This document shows, piece by piece, positions 25,257-33,108 of a stretch of DNA of 35,943 nucleotides. The translations under genes were made by a program, and so were the position numbers. The notes below the pieces were generated by a model, which made no database searches, had not been told where the DNA came from, and worked only from the letters and a program-made list of their open reading frames with translations. The stretch is from Bacteroidaceae bacterium (GTDB taxonomy: Bacteria > Bacteroidota > Bacteroidia > Bacteroidales > Bacteroidaceae): the NCBI GenBank assembly GCA_017551925.1, contig JAFZKA010000116.1, positions 1 through 35,943 on the forward strand. The letters are read 5' to 3'. Each line of letters begins with the position of its first letter. The first letter of the stretch is position 1.

Positions 25257-26233
25257 CAATATCAGTAATCATACCATACTACAACCCTGACTGCAATTCA
25301 GAGACAGACAGACTGTTAATCAGAGCAGTCAGGTCTGTCATAGACAATCTTGCCGGAGTCTGTGATTATGAAATCATAATCGTAAATGACGGCTCCCCCT
25401 CTGACCCGCGCGTTGATTTACTGCCTGAAATAAAATATATCAGACGTGAACATGGAATGCTGGGAGCAGCCAGGAACACCGGAATTGACAATGCCACAGG
25501 TGATATCATTGCCTTTCTTGATGCCGATGACTGCTATTATCCCGATTCACTTGCCCCATGCCTGAAAGTCATGCAGGAAACCGGAACTGATCTGCTGGGA
25601 TTCGGGATGAAACGCATCATTGTCACTGATGGAGAGCTAGTGCTCAAGCCATCATCAGAGAGACCGGCTTTCAGCAAGCCGGTAACCGGCAACCGTTATA
25701 TGTGTACGCACAACCTGCCGGGCAGTGCATGCCGATACCTCATCAGTTCTGCGCTTATCAGAAACAACAACCTCCGTTTTATGGAGAACGCATTTATTGA
25801 GGATGAGGAATTTACTCCCAGAATGATGCATTTCAGTAAGAAATACACAGAAACAGACAAACCGGTATATGCTTACTGTATCCGCAGCGGCTCCATCATA
25901 ACAGATGTGTCACAACAGATGGTTGAAACAAAATCGGCCGACACCGTCAAGGCTCTCTCCAGTCTGGTCAGGTTCCGTGAGGAGCACATTTCCGAGCCCC
26001 ATGACGGACTCGACCGTAAAATCAGTTATCTGGCCATGGACCACATCAGGCGAACACTTCGCCGCAGAGACTGGCGCAACGCAATCAATGAGCAGACCGG
26101 CATACTCGGTTCAATGGGTTTATTCCCCCTGAAATGTAAAAACTGCTCAGTTGGATTCAAACTATATTCTTTATTCTCAAGATGCAGAGCAGGACTGTCT
26201 CTGCTTCATCTTGCCGAAACCTTCTACAAATGA
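25253..26233 (+). CDS. Glycosyltransferase family 2 (second of pair)
   Basis: 326 residues from ATG 25253, which overlaps the preceding stop (ATGA) and begins directly at the GT2 fold (MTISVIIPYYNPD). A longer frame from 25034 is overlap with the previous gene. Motifs: IIIVNDGSPSD, GMLGAARNTGID, DADD (metal-binding DxD) and IEDEEFTPRMM near the expected base. It resembles its neighbour in layout but not closely in sequence, so it is not a recent tandem copy. It likely adds the next sugar in the same pathway. Confidence 0.92.
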   Translation: MTISVIIPYYNPDCNSETDRLLIRAVRSVIDNLAGVCDYEIIIVNDGSPSDPRVDLLPEIKYIRREHGMLGAARNTGIDNATGDIIAFLDADDCYYPDSLAPCLKVMQETGTDLLGFGMKRIIVTDGELVLKPSSERPAFSKPVTGNRYMCTHNLPGSACRYLISSALIRNNNLRFMENAFIEDEEFTPRMMHFSKKYTETDKPVYAYCIRSGSIITDVSQQMVETKSADTVKALSSLVRFREEHISEPHDGLDRKISYLAMDHIRRTLRRRDWRNAINEQTGILGSMGLFPLKCKNCSVGFKLYSLFSRCRAGLSLLHLAETFYK

Positions 26234-27351
26234 AAATTCTACTGTTAGGCGAATACAGCAACGTACACAATACGCTCGCCAAAGGGCTGAGAGAACTCGG
26301 GCATCAGGTAACTGTAGCCAGTGACGGTGACAGTTGGAAAAACTATCCGCGTGACATAGACCTGAAGCGCGACCGTTCTCAACGCAGCGGACGGCTCTCT
26401 TTCATTTGGAGACTGCTCAAGGCATTACCCAAGATGCGCGGTTATGACATAGTACAGATCATCAACCCCATGTTCCTGGAACTGAAAGCGGAGCGCATCA
26501 TGCCTTTCTACCGGTACCTGCGCCGCCACAACAGAAAGATTGTAATGGGCGCTTACGGAATGGATTACTATTGGGTAAGCATCAACTCCGATATCATGCC
26601 GCTTAGATATGGAGATTTCAATTTCGGCAATTCCATACGTACCGATGCCGAAGCACAACTTTATCGGAACGAATGGATAGGAACGGCCAAGGAGAAACTC
26701 AACAGGGATATTGCCCTGGATTGTGACGGAATAGCAGCCGGACTCTACGAATACTGGGCCACATACAATCAGGTGCATACCGTATGTCCCGACGGACGTG
26801 AGATCAGAGACAAAATGCGCTTTATTCCTTTTCCCATTGTCATGCCTGAGATTTACCGCACTTCATTTTACGGCGGCCCCTTGAAACTGTTTGTCGGAAT
26901 AAGCCTCGGCCGTTCCGCTTACAAGGGCACAGACATAATGCTGCGTGCAGCGCAGAAACTGAAGGAAAAATACCCGGACCGTCTGGAACTGAGAATAGCG
27001 CAAGGCGTCCCCTTTGAAGAATACAAGCGCATGATGGAGGGCAGCGATGCCATTCTGGACCAACTCTACAGTTACACGCCGTCCATGAATTCCCTGCTCG
27101 CCATGTCAAAAGGAATAATAGTCATAGGTGGCGGTGAGCCTGAGAACTATGAAATAATAAATGAGAAAGAACTGCGTCCAATCATCAATGTGGAGCCGAA
27201 TGAGGAGAGTGTCTATCATGAACTGGAGCAACTCATTCTGCATCCTGAACGCATACCTGAACTGAAACGCCAGTCAGTGGAATACATTCGCAGACATCAT
27301 GACTATCTGAAAGTTGCCGCGGAGTATCTGGATTTCTACTCAAAACTCTAG
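26230..27351 (+). CDS. Glycosyltransferase, GT-B fold (GT4-like)
   Basis: 373 residues from ATG 26230, again overlapping the upstream stop (ATGA); an earlier ATG at 26182 adds 16 residues inside the previous gene. The N-domain has MKILLLGEYSNVHNTLAKGL; the C-domain has LFVGISLGRSAYKGTDIML, followed by YTPSMNSLLAMSKGIIVIGG and PENYEIINEKELRPIINV, typical of nucleotide-sugar binding. It completes a coupled three-gene glycosyltransferase set. Its 3' end overlaps the convergent acyltransferase gene by 12 nt. Confidence 0.88.
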   Translation: MKILLLGEYSNVHNTLAKGLRELGHQVTVASDGDSWKNYPRDIDLKRDRSQRSGRLSFIWRLLKALPKMRGYDIVQIINPMFLELKAERIMPFYRYLRRHNRKIVMGAYGMDYYWVSINSDIMPLRYGDFNFGNSIRTDAEAQLYRNEWIGTAKEKLNRDIALDCDGIAAGLYEYWATYNQVHTVCPDGREIRDKMRFIPFPIVMPEIYRTSFYGGPLKLFVGISLGRSAYKGTDIMLRAAQKLKEKYPDRLELRIAQGVPFEEYKRMMEGSDAILDQLYSYTPSMNSLLAMSKGIIVIGGGEPENYEIINEKELRPIINVEPNEESVYHELEQLILHPERIPELKRQSVEYIRRHHDYLKVAAEYLDFYSKL

Positions 27352-28659
27352 TTTAGGAGCGCGCTTCTTCTTGAACTTCCATCTGATATCCGAGCATAGG
27401 CGACGGAAATAACACCCGTAATCATACAGGAACTTCAATGACGGCAAGGAGAGCAAGAATGCAGCCGTAGCAATCTGCCATGGTAAAAGCAGATAATAGG
27501 CAACCGCCCATACAGGGAGGGCCAAAAGCGCCAGCGCCATACGGGTGCCGAACCTTGCGGTATTGTAAAAAGCGTCATCCTTGACAGTTCTGAGAACCAG
27601 CGTTATGGGAATCCACTTTATTGAACTTGCAATAGCGCAGAAACAGTAATAAGGCAATCCTATCAGAGCCAGCATGAACTTGGCGAACAGTTTCAATCCA
27701 CTGCATTCATTGGCAATGGACCTTGCCGAGACGCCGTTCTGGATTCTCCACAGTCTGAGCGCATCAACCTTCTTGAACAGATTCTTTGCAGCATCGGGAT
27801 CACTCTCCTTCAGATCAAGAGCCTTTTGAACCGTATATCTGTCAACAGCCTGGATTCCCAAAAGGCCATTGAGTTTCTTTCCCTCCTTTGATTCGATCTC
27901 TGCAAGTACCTTGTTGCGGTATTCAGGATTGTCCGCCTTGAGTTTTACATACTCCCAGATGGCATCATAATCCTCATCATCGGGTATGTACACAATCAAC
28001 TCTGACAGTTTCTCTGTAAGGACCTCACGCATTTTCAGCATGGTCACAGGCTGAGGCTGGTCACTGTGTTCCTTTAAAAACTCCGTAATATTTAACGGCT
28101 TACCGAATTTTATAAGGACCGATGAACGGAATCTGAAATAATCACCATATTCAATTCCTATAGGCTGAATATATACAGGGGAACCGTCTTTAGTCTTTTC
28201 AATAGCTGATTCTGCAATGTGGAATATTCCCTTACTGAGTTTCAGAAGCGAATGCTTAGGCCTGTGGGTGGCCTCAGGATATATCACAAAAGGTACATGA
28301 TCCAGCAACACACCAGTCGCCCTTTCAATTGATTCATTGTTGTGTTTTACGGCATCAATACCATCCCTTATCCTGTAGATAGGCATAACCTTGAGGAAGG
28401 TTAGAATCTTAACGACAGATTGTTTCTTGAATATATCGGCCCTTGCCACGAACACCTTGGGCTGCTTTGTCGCTGACAGCAGCACCATCGGATCCATCAA
28501 AGCGTTAGTATGATTTGCAGCCCATATACAACAACCGTCATTAGGTATGTTTTCTATGCCTTCAACCTGATATTTACGGTAAGAACTTTTTACGGACCAG
28601 TCAACAAATATTTTCAGAAAAGAATATAACTTACTTTTATCCTGAATATTCTTGCTCAT
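27340..28659 (-). CDS. PlsC-like glycerolipid acyltransferase with C-terminal membrane extension
   Basis: 439 residues. The acyltransferase domain is at ~25-215 with motif I NHTNALMDP (His50, Asp56) and motif III FVIYPEATHRPKH (Glu129). The His-Asp spacing is HX5D rather than the usual HX4D; similar spacing is known from fungal-type glycerol-3-phosphate acyltransferases. A helical middle (~215-320) and two or three membrane segments (~325-415) follow; the C-terminus is basic (KFKKKRAPK). It probably acylates glycerol-phosphate or lysophosphatidate. Its start overlaps the transporter stop (ATGA), so they are co-translated. Confidence 0.87.
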   Translation of the reverse strand: MSKNIQDKSKLYSFLKIFVDWSVKSSYRKYQVEGIENIPNDGCCIWAANHTNALMDPMVLLSATKQPKVFVARADIFKKQSVVKILTFLKVMPIYRIRDGIDAVKHNNESIERATGVLLDHVPFVIYPEATHRPKHSLLKLSKGIFHIAESAIEKTKDGSPVYIQPIGIEYGDYFRFRSSVLIKFGKPLNITEFLKEHSDQPQPVTMLKMREVLTEKLSELIVYIPDDEDYDAIWEYVKLKADNPEYRNKVLAEIESKEGKKLNGLLGIQAVDRYTVQKALDLKESDPDAAKNLFKKVDALRLWRIQNGVSARSIANECSGLKLFAKFMLALIGLPYYCFCAIASSIKWIPITLVLRTVKDDAFYNTARFGTRMALALLALPVWAVAYYLLLPWQIATAAFLLSLPSLKFLYDYGCYFRRLCSDIRWKFKKKRAPKLEF

Positions 28660-29636
28660 TTCTTCTTTATGAATTTTGAAAGGTTCAAGGTGTCAAAGCC
28701 CGATGCCCTGAACAGGGTTCCAAGCAACAGGCCCGATACGATATGCCAAACACCCCACCATGCTGTAACAAACACCATTCCGCCCTTTGCAATCTCAGGT
28801 GGAAATATTCCGGTATTGAACAACAAAATCAATCCCAACCCTGAGTTTTGGATACCCACCTCAATAGTCACGGCACGACGGTCCTTGACCGGCACGCCGC
28901 CTATCGTGGCAGCGGAATAACCCAAAATTAAACTTACAAGGTTGTGGACCAGAACTATTATGAAAACAATCCCGATATACTCTTTAAAAAGGATCATGTT
29001 CTGTGACACCATCATCGCGGTCACGCCAATAAAGACTGCAATTGAAAGATATCTGAATATCTCCTTTAGTTTAGCCGATGCATTAGGTGCGAACTTTACC
29101 GTTGCAAGACCAAAAAGAACGGGAATACCTATTATACCGATAACCGTAATGGCTATCTGCAGCGGCGGGACCTGTAACGTACGCAGCACATCACCTGCTG
29201 AGGAGTCCATATATTTTGCATAAAGCCCACCCCATACCGCATAGTTTATCGGCGTAAAAATCGGGGCGCCCAGTGTCGTGATGGAACTCATCAGCACTGA
29301 CAGTTCAGTATTTCCCTTGGCTACCGAAGTGACAAAGTTCGATACCGCGCCGCCCGGACATGATGCAACAAGAATCAGTCCCATTGCCACCATCGGCGAA
29401 ATAAGGTTATGGAACAGAACGCAAAGCAGAAAAGTCACGAACGGCAAGAACAGCCACTGGCAGGCCAATCCTATGAAAAGCGCACGCGGACGGTTGAAAA
29501 CGCCACGAAAGAACTGCGGCTTGAGGCCAAGCGCAACGCCATACATAACAAAAGCCATGAAAAGCAACAGCAGGCCGTTTCCTGTGCGGTCAAGATTAAT
29601 GGTAAGAGTATCCAGCTGTTGCAGACTGCTATACAT
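28656..29636 (-). CDS. BASS-family sodium-dependent transporter (bile acid:sodium symporter family)
   Basis: 326 residues with about nine or ten membrane segments. The family signature is clear: NRPRALFIGLACQWLFLPFV, the unwound-helix motif ASCPGGAVSNFVTSVAKGN (crossover region) and VEIGIQNSGLG-like VEVGIQNSGLGL. Bacterial members carry varied organic anions; bile acid is only a family name. It is coupled to the acyltransferase gene. A second BASS gene, interrupted, lies at 34110. Confidence 0.93.
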   Translation of the reverse strand: MYSSLQQLDTLTINLDRTGNGLLLLFMAFVMYGVALGLKPQFFRGVFNRPRALFIGLACQWLFLPFVTFLLCVLFHNLISPMVAMGLILVASCPGGAVSNFVTSVAKGNTELSVLMSSITTLGAPIFTPINYAVWGGLYAKYMDSSAGDVLRTLQVPPLQIAITVIGIIGIPVLFGLATVKFAPNASAKLKEIFRYLSIAVFIGVTAMMVSQNMILFKEYIGIVFIIVLVHNLVSLILGYSAATIGGVPVKDRRAVTIEVGIQNSGLGLILLFNTGIFPPEIAKGGMVFVTAWWGVWHIVSGLLLGTLFRASGFDTLNLSKFIKKK

Positions 29637-29685
29637 ATTTTCTATCCTGATTCTCAGGCGTCACGGCTTTTCCGCAAACGCACGG

Positions 29686-29717
29686 CAAACTTAACAAATA
29701 TCCTCCAAACGACCAAA
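29686..29717 (-). promoter_or_regulatory. Promoter of BASS transporter-acyltransferase operon
   Basis: The minus strand has TTTG (29714-29717), a 20-nt spacer and TAAGTTTG (29686-29693), one of the best Bacteroidetes promoter matches in the window, 49 nt before the ATG. Confidence 0.65.
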
Positions 29718-29807
29718 ATCAGAAACAAAAAGAGGTATTAATTGATTCATAGTGAAAAAACAAATCATAATACGTATCTTCGTGCAAGGAAAAGCAGCTT
29801 ATTGACG

Positions 29808-30281
29808 ATGAAAATTCTCCTGATAGTAGTAGGCAAGACTGACCAGAAGTGGCTGATTGACGGTATCAGCCAGTACACCGAACGCCTGACTCACTTTGCC
29901 CAGTTTGAGATGATGGTAATACCTGACATCAGGAACAACAAGAACATGGATCAGAACACCCAGAAGGTACGTGAGGGTGAACAGATTCTGAATCTGCTGC
30001 AATCGTCCGATGACGTCTGGCTGCTTGATGACAAAGGCCGTGAAATGACTTCGCCTGAAATGGCACGGTGGCTCGAGAAACGCATGGCTCAGTCAACCAA
30101 ACGACTTGTGTTCATAATAGGTGGCCCATACGGCTTCTCGCCCGATGTCTATGACCGCGTACCAGGCCGCCTCTCACTCTCTCGCATGACATTCTCACAC
30201 CAGATGGTGCGCCTCATATTCGTGGAGCAACTCTATAGGGCATTCTCCATTTTAAACAACCTGCCCTACCATCACGAATAG
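29808..30281 (+). CDS. rlmH: 23S rRNA (pseudouridine1915-N3)-methyltransferase RlmH
   Basis: 157 residues from ATG 29808, close to the 155 of E. coli RlmH; a longer frame from 29742 adds 22 residues with no family match. SPOUT-class features are clear: MKILLIVVGKTDQKW, LDDKGREMTS, the knotted SAM-binding region FIIGGPYGFSPDV and the C-terminal SLSRMTFSHQMVRLIFVEQL. It methylates helix 69 of 23S rRNA in assembled ribosomes. A near -7 match (TATCTTCG, 29775-29782) lies upstream. It is convergent with the next gene, 6 nt apart. Confidence 0.96.
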   Translation: MKILLIVVGKTDQKWLIDGISQYTERLTHFAQFEMMVIPDIRNNKNMDQNTQKVREGEQILNLLQSSDDVWLLDDKGREMTSPEMARWLEKRMAQSTKRLVFIIGGPYGFSPDVYDRVPGRLSLSRMTFSHQMVRLIFVEQLYRAFSILNNLPYHHE

Positions 30282-30287
30282 TACCGT

Positions 30288-31658
30288 TCAAAAGAGCATC
30301 TCGTAAGTGTTGAATACTACGGTGCGGCCGCCAAAGCCCTCTTTCTGAAAGATCAGGCCTTCATTCAGATGGTTGCCGCCGTACAGCGTAGAACCGCCGA
30401 AATCAAAATATTTACGTTGTGAATATGTTTCTCCAAGCAGATTCCAGAAAAGCATATCAAGTGCGCCGCAGTTCTTTCCTTCAGCAGACGCAGCAATATA
30501 CTGTGTACGCGCCACAGTGCCTGTATCATAAATAACGGTTCCTGCAAGCACCTTATCGGCATCTTTCACCAGATATAGTTTAATATTGTCCGGGAAACGG
30601 CTCTGAAGCAGTCGCATCTCATCCAATGTATGTACAGGCTTTGAATCAAACTTATCATGCAGAAGGCTGCCAAGAATATTCCAGAATGTTTCAAGATCAG
30701 ACTCAAAATTGCCCTCCACGACCTGCAGGCCCCTTTTCTTTGCCTTTGAGATACCATATTTACGGGAATCTCTGAACGGTATTCTGTTTGCCATATCCAC
30801 TACCGATGCCACCTCGGTCTTGCGGACCGTTGCACCGTTACGGAACAGGGCATACATATCCTCCTCGGCCGGGAGTGAGCAATATATATATGGTATAGGA
30901 GCATAAATCCATCTGTTTACACCCAGAGTATTCTTCATATATTCAATGGCACAACTGAATACTTCAAGAGCATCTTCGGCAGTAAAACTGGCACTTGTAA
31001 CAAGGCCGCCGTATGTCAATCCTCCATGGGACTGAACCGTCTGTTCATCTTTACGCAGGTTTGCAGGCAAAAGAGCAATAAGCACACCTTTTTTATAGAA
31101 CATAAGCGAACAATCAGTAAAACGGTCGCTATGATAATCCATATATCCCCTGTCAAGTAGGAATGTACCGTTCTTTGAACTTTTTACAAACCTGTTCCAT
31201 ATCTCCCTGTCAGCCGGTTCATACGCAACGGCTGTCACGCGGTTGCTGCTGTATTCGGGATGATCTATCACATAATCTTCCATGCGGAAAGGATGCGATG
31301 TAAAAACCATCACAGATGTGCCGGGAGCAAAATCTCTCAATTCACACCAGATGCCCGGCGGAAGCAGTATTCCCTTTGATGCCGAATCCATCAGTATATC
31401 CGCCTTATCAGTTCCGTCATCAATAAGCAACATGAAACTGCCGGTAACAGGGACCAGGACCTGCGATGCCTCCAAATGCGAATGTCCGCCTCTTGTCTTG
31501 TCCTTGGGAATATTGTACATCCAGAACATACGCTCAATGTGAAACGGGATATGATTTACGCTCTCGGCAAACGATAGCGCTCCCCTGTCATCTTCAATCC
31601 TGGGGAAATCAATTATTCTGCAGCCACGCGGCAACTTAACGGTAGTGTCTTTTGACAT
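30288..31658 (-). CDS. Fusion: FdtA/QdtA-type dTDP-sugar 3,4-ketoisomerase + GNAT/FemAB-like acyltransferase domain
   Basis: 456 residues. The N-terminal cupin (~1-135) has MFWMYNIPKDKTRGGHSH (His59, His61 at the expected active site) and a WxcM-like core FMLLIDDG, PPGIWCELRDF. FdtA/QdtA enzymes isomerise dTDP-4-keto-6-deoxyglucose to the 3-keto sugar for 3-amino sugars. The rest (~150-456) resembles FemAB/GNAT-fold transferases (WNRFVKSSKNGTFLLDRGYM; KLYLVKDADKVLAGTVIYDT; FDFGGSTLYGGNHLNEGL). A combined isomerase/N-acyltransferase would make acylated 3-amino-6-deoxy sugars, but no aminotransferase is adjacent. The first domain is secure; the second is a fold-level call. Confidence 0.82.
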   Translation of the reverse strand: MSKDTTVKLPRGCRIIDFPRIEDDRGALSFAESVNHIPFHIERMFWMYNIPKDKTRGGHSHLEASQVLVPVTGSFMLLIDDGTDKADILMDSASKGILLPPGIWCELRDFAPGTSVMVFTSHPFRMEDYVIDHPEYSSNRVTAVAYEPADREIWNRFVKSSKNGTFLLDRGYMDYHSDRFTDCSLMFYKKGVLIALLPANLRKDEQTVQSHGGLTYGGLVTSASFTAEDALEVFSCAIEYMKNTLGVNRWIYAPIPYIYCSLPAEEDMYALFRNGATVRKTEVASVVDMANRIPFRDSRKYGISKAKKRGLQVVEGNFESDLETFWNILGSLLHDKFDSKPVHTLDEMRLLQSRFPDNIKLYLVKDADKVLAGTVIYDTGTVARTQYIAASAEGKNCGALDMLFWNLLGETYSQRKYFDFGGSTLYGGNHLNEGLIFQKEGFGGRTVVFNTYEMLF

Positions 31659-31690
31659 TGCTCAAATAGAGAATACAATCTTTTCTTTTG

Positions 31691-31698
31691 TAAAGATA
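31691..31698 (-). promoter_or_regulatory. Weak -7 box for the fusion gene
   Basis: The minus strand reads TATCTTTA, one mismatch to TAnnTTTG, 32 nt before the ATG. Confidence 0.35.
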
Positions 31699-31748
31699 AC
31701 GATTTTTACTCGGCTTTGTTGTTTTTTGAAAAAATATCGCTCCAAAAC

Positions 31749-31779
31749 TTGCAAGACTCAAATCTGCGCATTACCTTTG
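31749..31779 (+). promoter_or_regulatory. Promoter of tRNA-Ser/tRNA-Glu operon
   Basis: TTG (31749-31751), 20-nt spacer, TACCTTTG (31772-31779). Both boxes and the spacing fit the Bacteroidetes consensus. Transcription should start near 31786, about 28 nt before tRNA-Ser. Confidence 0.7.
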
Positions 31780-31813
31780 TGCCCGCTTAAGGATTCCGGA
31801 CAACGGTTCCCAG

Positions 31814-31903
31814 GGAAGTTTGGGTGAGTGGCTGAAACCAGCAGTTTGCTAAACTGCCGTACGGGTAACCGTACCGGGGGTTCGAATCCCCCAGCTTCCG
31901 CCA
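31814..31903 (+). tRNA. tRNA-Ser (anticodon GCT), CCA encoded
   Basis: Type II tRNA with a long variable arm (CGTACGG/CCGTACC). Acceptor GGAAGTT/AGCTTCC, anticodon stem GCAGT/ACTGC with loop TTGCTAA (reads AGC/AGT), T arm GGGGG-TTCGAAT-CCCCC, discriminator G and CCA at 31901-31903. The mature body without CCA ends at 31900. Confidence 0.95.
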
Positions 31904-31928
31904 CCTTAAGCGGATATAATAACCGAAT

Positions 31929-32000
31929 GGCGCTTTCATCTAACGGTTAGGATACAAGATTCTCAATCTTGGCATACGGGTTCGATTCCCGTAGGCGCTA
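31929..32000 (+). tRNA. tRNA-Glu (anticodon CTC)
   Basis: Acceptor GGCGCTT/AGGCGCT with G-T at 1-72, D arm around AACGGTTAGGAT, anticodon stem CAAGA/TCTTG with loop TTCTCAA (reads GAG), T arm ACGGG-TTCGATT-CCCGT, discriminator A. CCA is not encoded. It follows tRNA-Ser by 25 nt. Confidence 0.93.
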
Positions 32001-32064
32001 CACGACAAGAAGACCTCAACGAGGTCTTTTTTTTGTCGTGTAGCGCCTACGGGAATCGAACCCG
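31977..32064. repeat. Perfect 32-bp inverted repeat of the tRNA-Glu 3' end
   Basis: Bases 31977-32008 (T arm, acceptor 3' strand and CACGACAA flank) recur exactly in reverse at 32033-32064, around the terminator. The second copy is a 3' half-tRNA on the minus strand and lacks a 5' half. If the transcript read through, the arms could hide the T arm of tRNA-Glu. Confidence 0.9.
32008..32034 (+). terminator. Terminator of the tRNA-Ser/Glu operon
   Basis: AGACCTC (32011-32017), AAC loop, GAGGTCT (32021-32027), then eight T's. A classic Rho-independent terminator, 11 nt after tRNA-Glu and inside the 32-bp inverted repeat. Confidence 0.9.
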
Positions 32065-32292
32065 GTGCCCTGAAGGGCACTATGGCCGCAAGCGGCCTCG
32101 GGTCCCCTCCTTTTAGTTTGCATACGCAAACGCGCTCCCTATGGTCGCTTGGCGGCCTACCCGGCCGCTCTCGTTCGCATACTCACTTCGCCCCAATACG
32201 ATTGAACCTGCGTAGAAAAAACATTTTTCCTTGTAAAAAGCCAGGCTGCCAGTCGGCAAGATTGATTTGTGGATACTGATTTGGGGTTATAG
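32065..32292. other. Non-coding stretch with four consecutive perfect hairpins
   Basis: Hairpins: GTGCCCT-GA-AGGGCAC (32065-32080), GGCCGC-AA-GCGGCC (32084-32097), GTTTGC-ATAC-GCAAAC (32116-32131), GCGGCC-TACCC-GGCCGC (32152-32168). They begin directly at the end of the half-tRNA-Glu copy. On the minus strand they would precede it. The minus strand also shows a T-loop-like GGTTCAATC (32199-32207). From ~32210 to 32292 nothing is recognised except an A/T-rich patch. No coding frame is supported. Confidence 0.7.
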
Positions 32293-33108
32293 TTAAATCA
32301 GATATTTGTTGCGCAGTTTTTCCTGGTCCTGGGCGGTAAAGCCTAGGGCCTCCTCCAGATAGTGTGAAAGGCTGCCGTACTGCGAATCAATCAGGTCCAG
32401 AGTGCTCTCAAAGTTCTCCTTACTCACGCCCACCATGGTGCGGATAAAAGCAATCTCCTTCAAACCACCACCCATTTGGGTGACCTTTCGGGACAGGGTT
32501 TCCACCTGAGACGCATAAAAGACATTTGAAAGGTCAAAGTCTTCAACAATGGTCTCACGGCTGGCTCCAAGTGCACCCAGAATAAAGGCGACACCTAACC
32601 CGCAACGGTCTTTTCCCTGGGAGCAGTGCAAGAGGACGCCACCCTCGGCATCCAATACGCCCTGGAGAAAAGCACCGTAACGCTGCCGGGACGTGGTATC
32701 CGACACTATGGCCGGGTAGAGCCTGTGGCCCATTTCCTGCGCCTGGGGATTAAATGCGTACTCGGCCAGACGTTCCATAAAACGGGCTACTTGTATCCGT
32801 GTGGTGTCGGCACGGCCGGCGCTAAAGCCGTCAACAAAATGCTGCGGCAAGGTGGACAGATGAGTATTGCGCACGCCGTCAATGACCCGGTCCGGTGCCC
32901 CTGCCACCTCGGTATCAAAGCGAAAATCAAAGACATCCGTAAGCTGGAAACGGTCTTTGAGAATCGCCACATCCTTATCAGATGCCCTATTAAGATTGCC
33001 GCAGCGAACCAGTTGGCCGGTGCGGATACGCCGACCATCCTGCATCACCAGACCGCCCAGCTCGCGGGCATTCTCTATTCCGTCAAAAGTTATGGTGCGG
33101 TCTTTCAT
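32293..33108 (-). CDS. Tyrosine-phosphatase-like protein (HCxxGKDR type)
   Basis: 271 residues, no signal peptide. The P-loop is HCSQGKDRCG (161-170) with nucleophile Cys162 and Arg168; the N-terminus has ENARELGGL and RTGQLVRCGNL, both typical of the Y_phosphatase3 family (MptpB-like), members of which act on phosphotyrosine, phosphoserine or phosphoinositides. The GKD in the P-loop points to broad or lipid specificity. Its start codon overlaps the stop of the kinase-like gene (TAATG), so the two are translationally coupled. Confidence 0.92.
   Translation of the reverse strand: MKDRTITFDGIENARELGGLVMQDGRRIRTGQLVRCGNLNRASDKDVAILKDRFQLTDVFDFRFDTEVAGAPDRVIDGVRNTHLSTLPQHFVDGFSAGRADTTRIQVARFMERLAEYAFNPQAQEMGHRLYPAIVSDTTSRQRYGAFLQGVLDAEGGVLLHCSQGKDRCGLGVAFILGALGASRETIVEDFDLSNVFYASQVETLSRKVTQMGGGLKEIAFIRTMVGVSKENFESTLDLIDSQYGSLSHYLEEALGFTAQDQEKLRNKYLI

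Noticed and set aside
32033-32064. A minus-strand tRNA-Glu gene
   Set aside because: Only the T arm and acceptor 3' strand are present; upstream sequence folds into unrelated hairpins.
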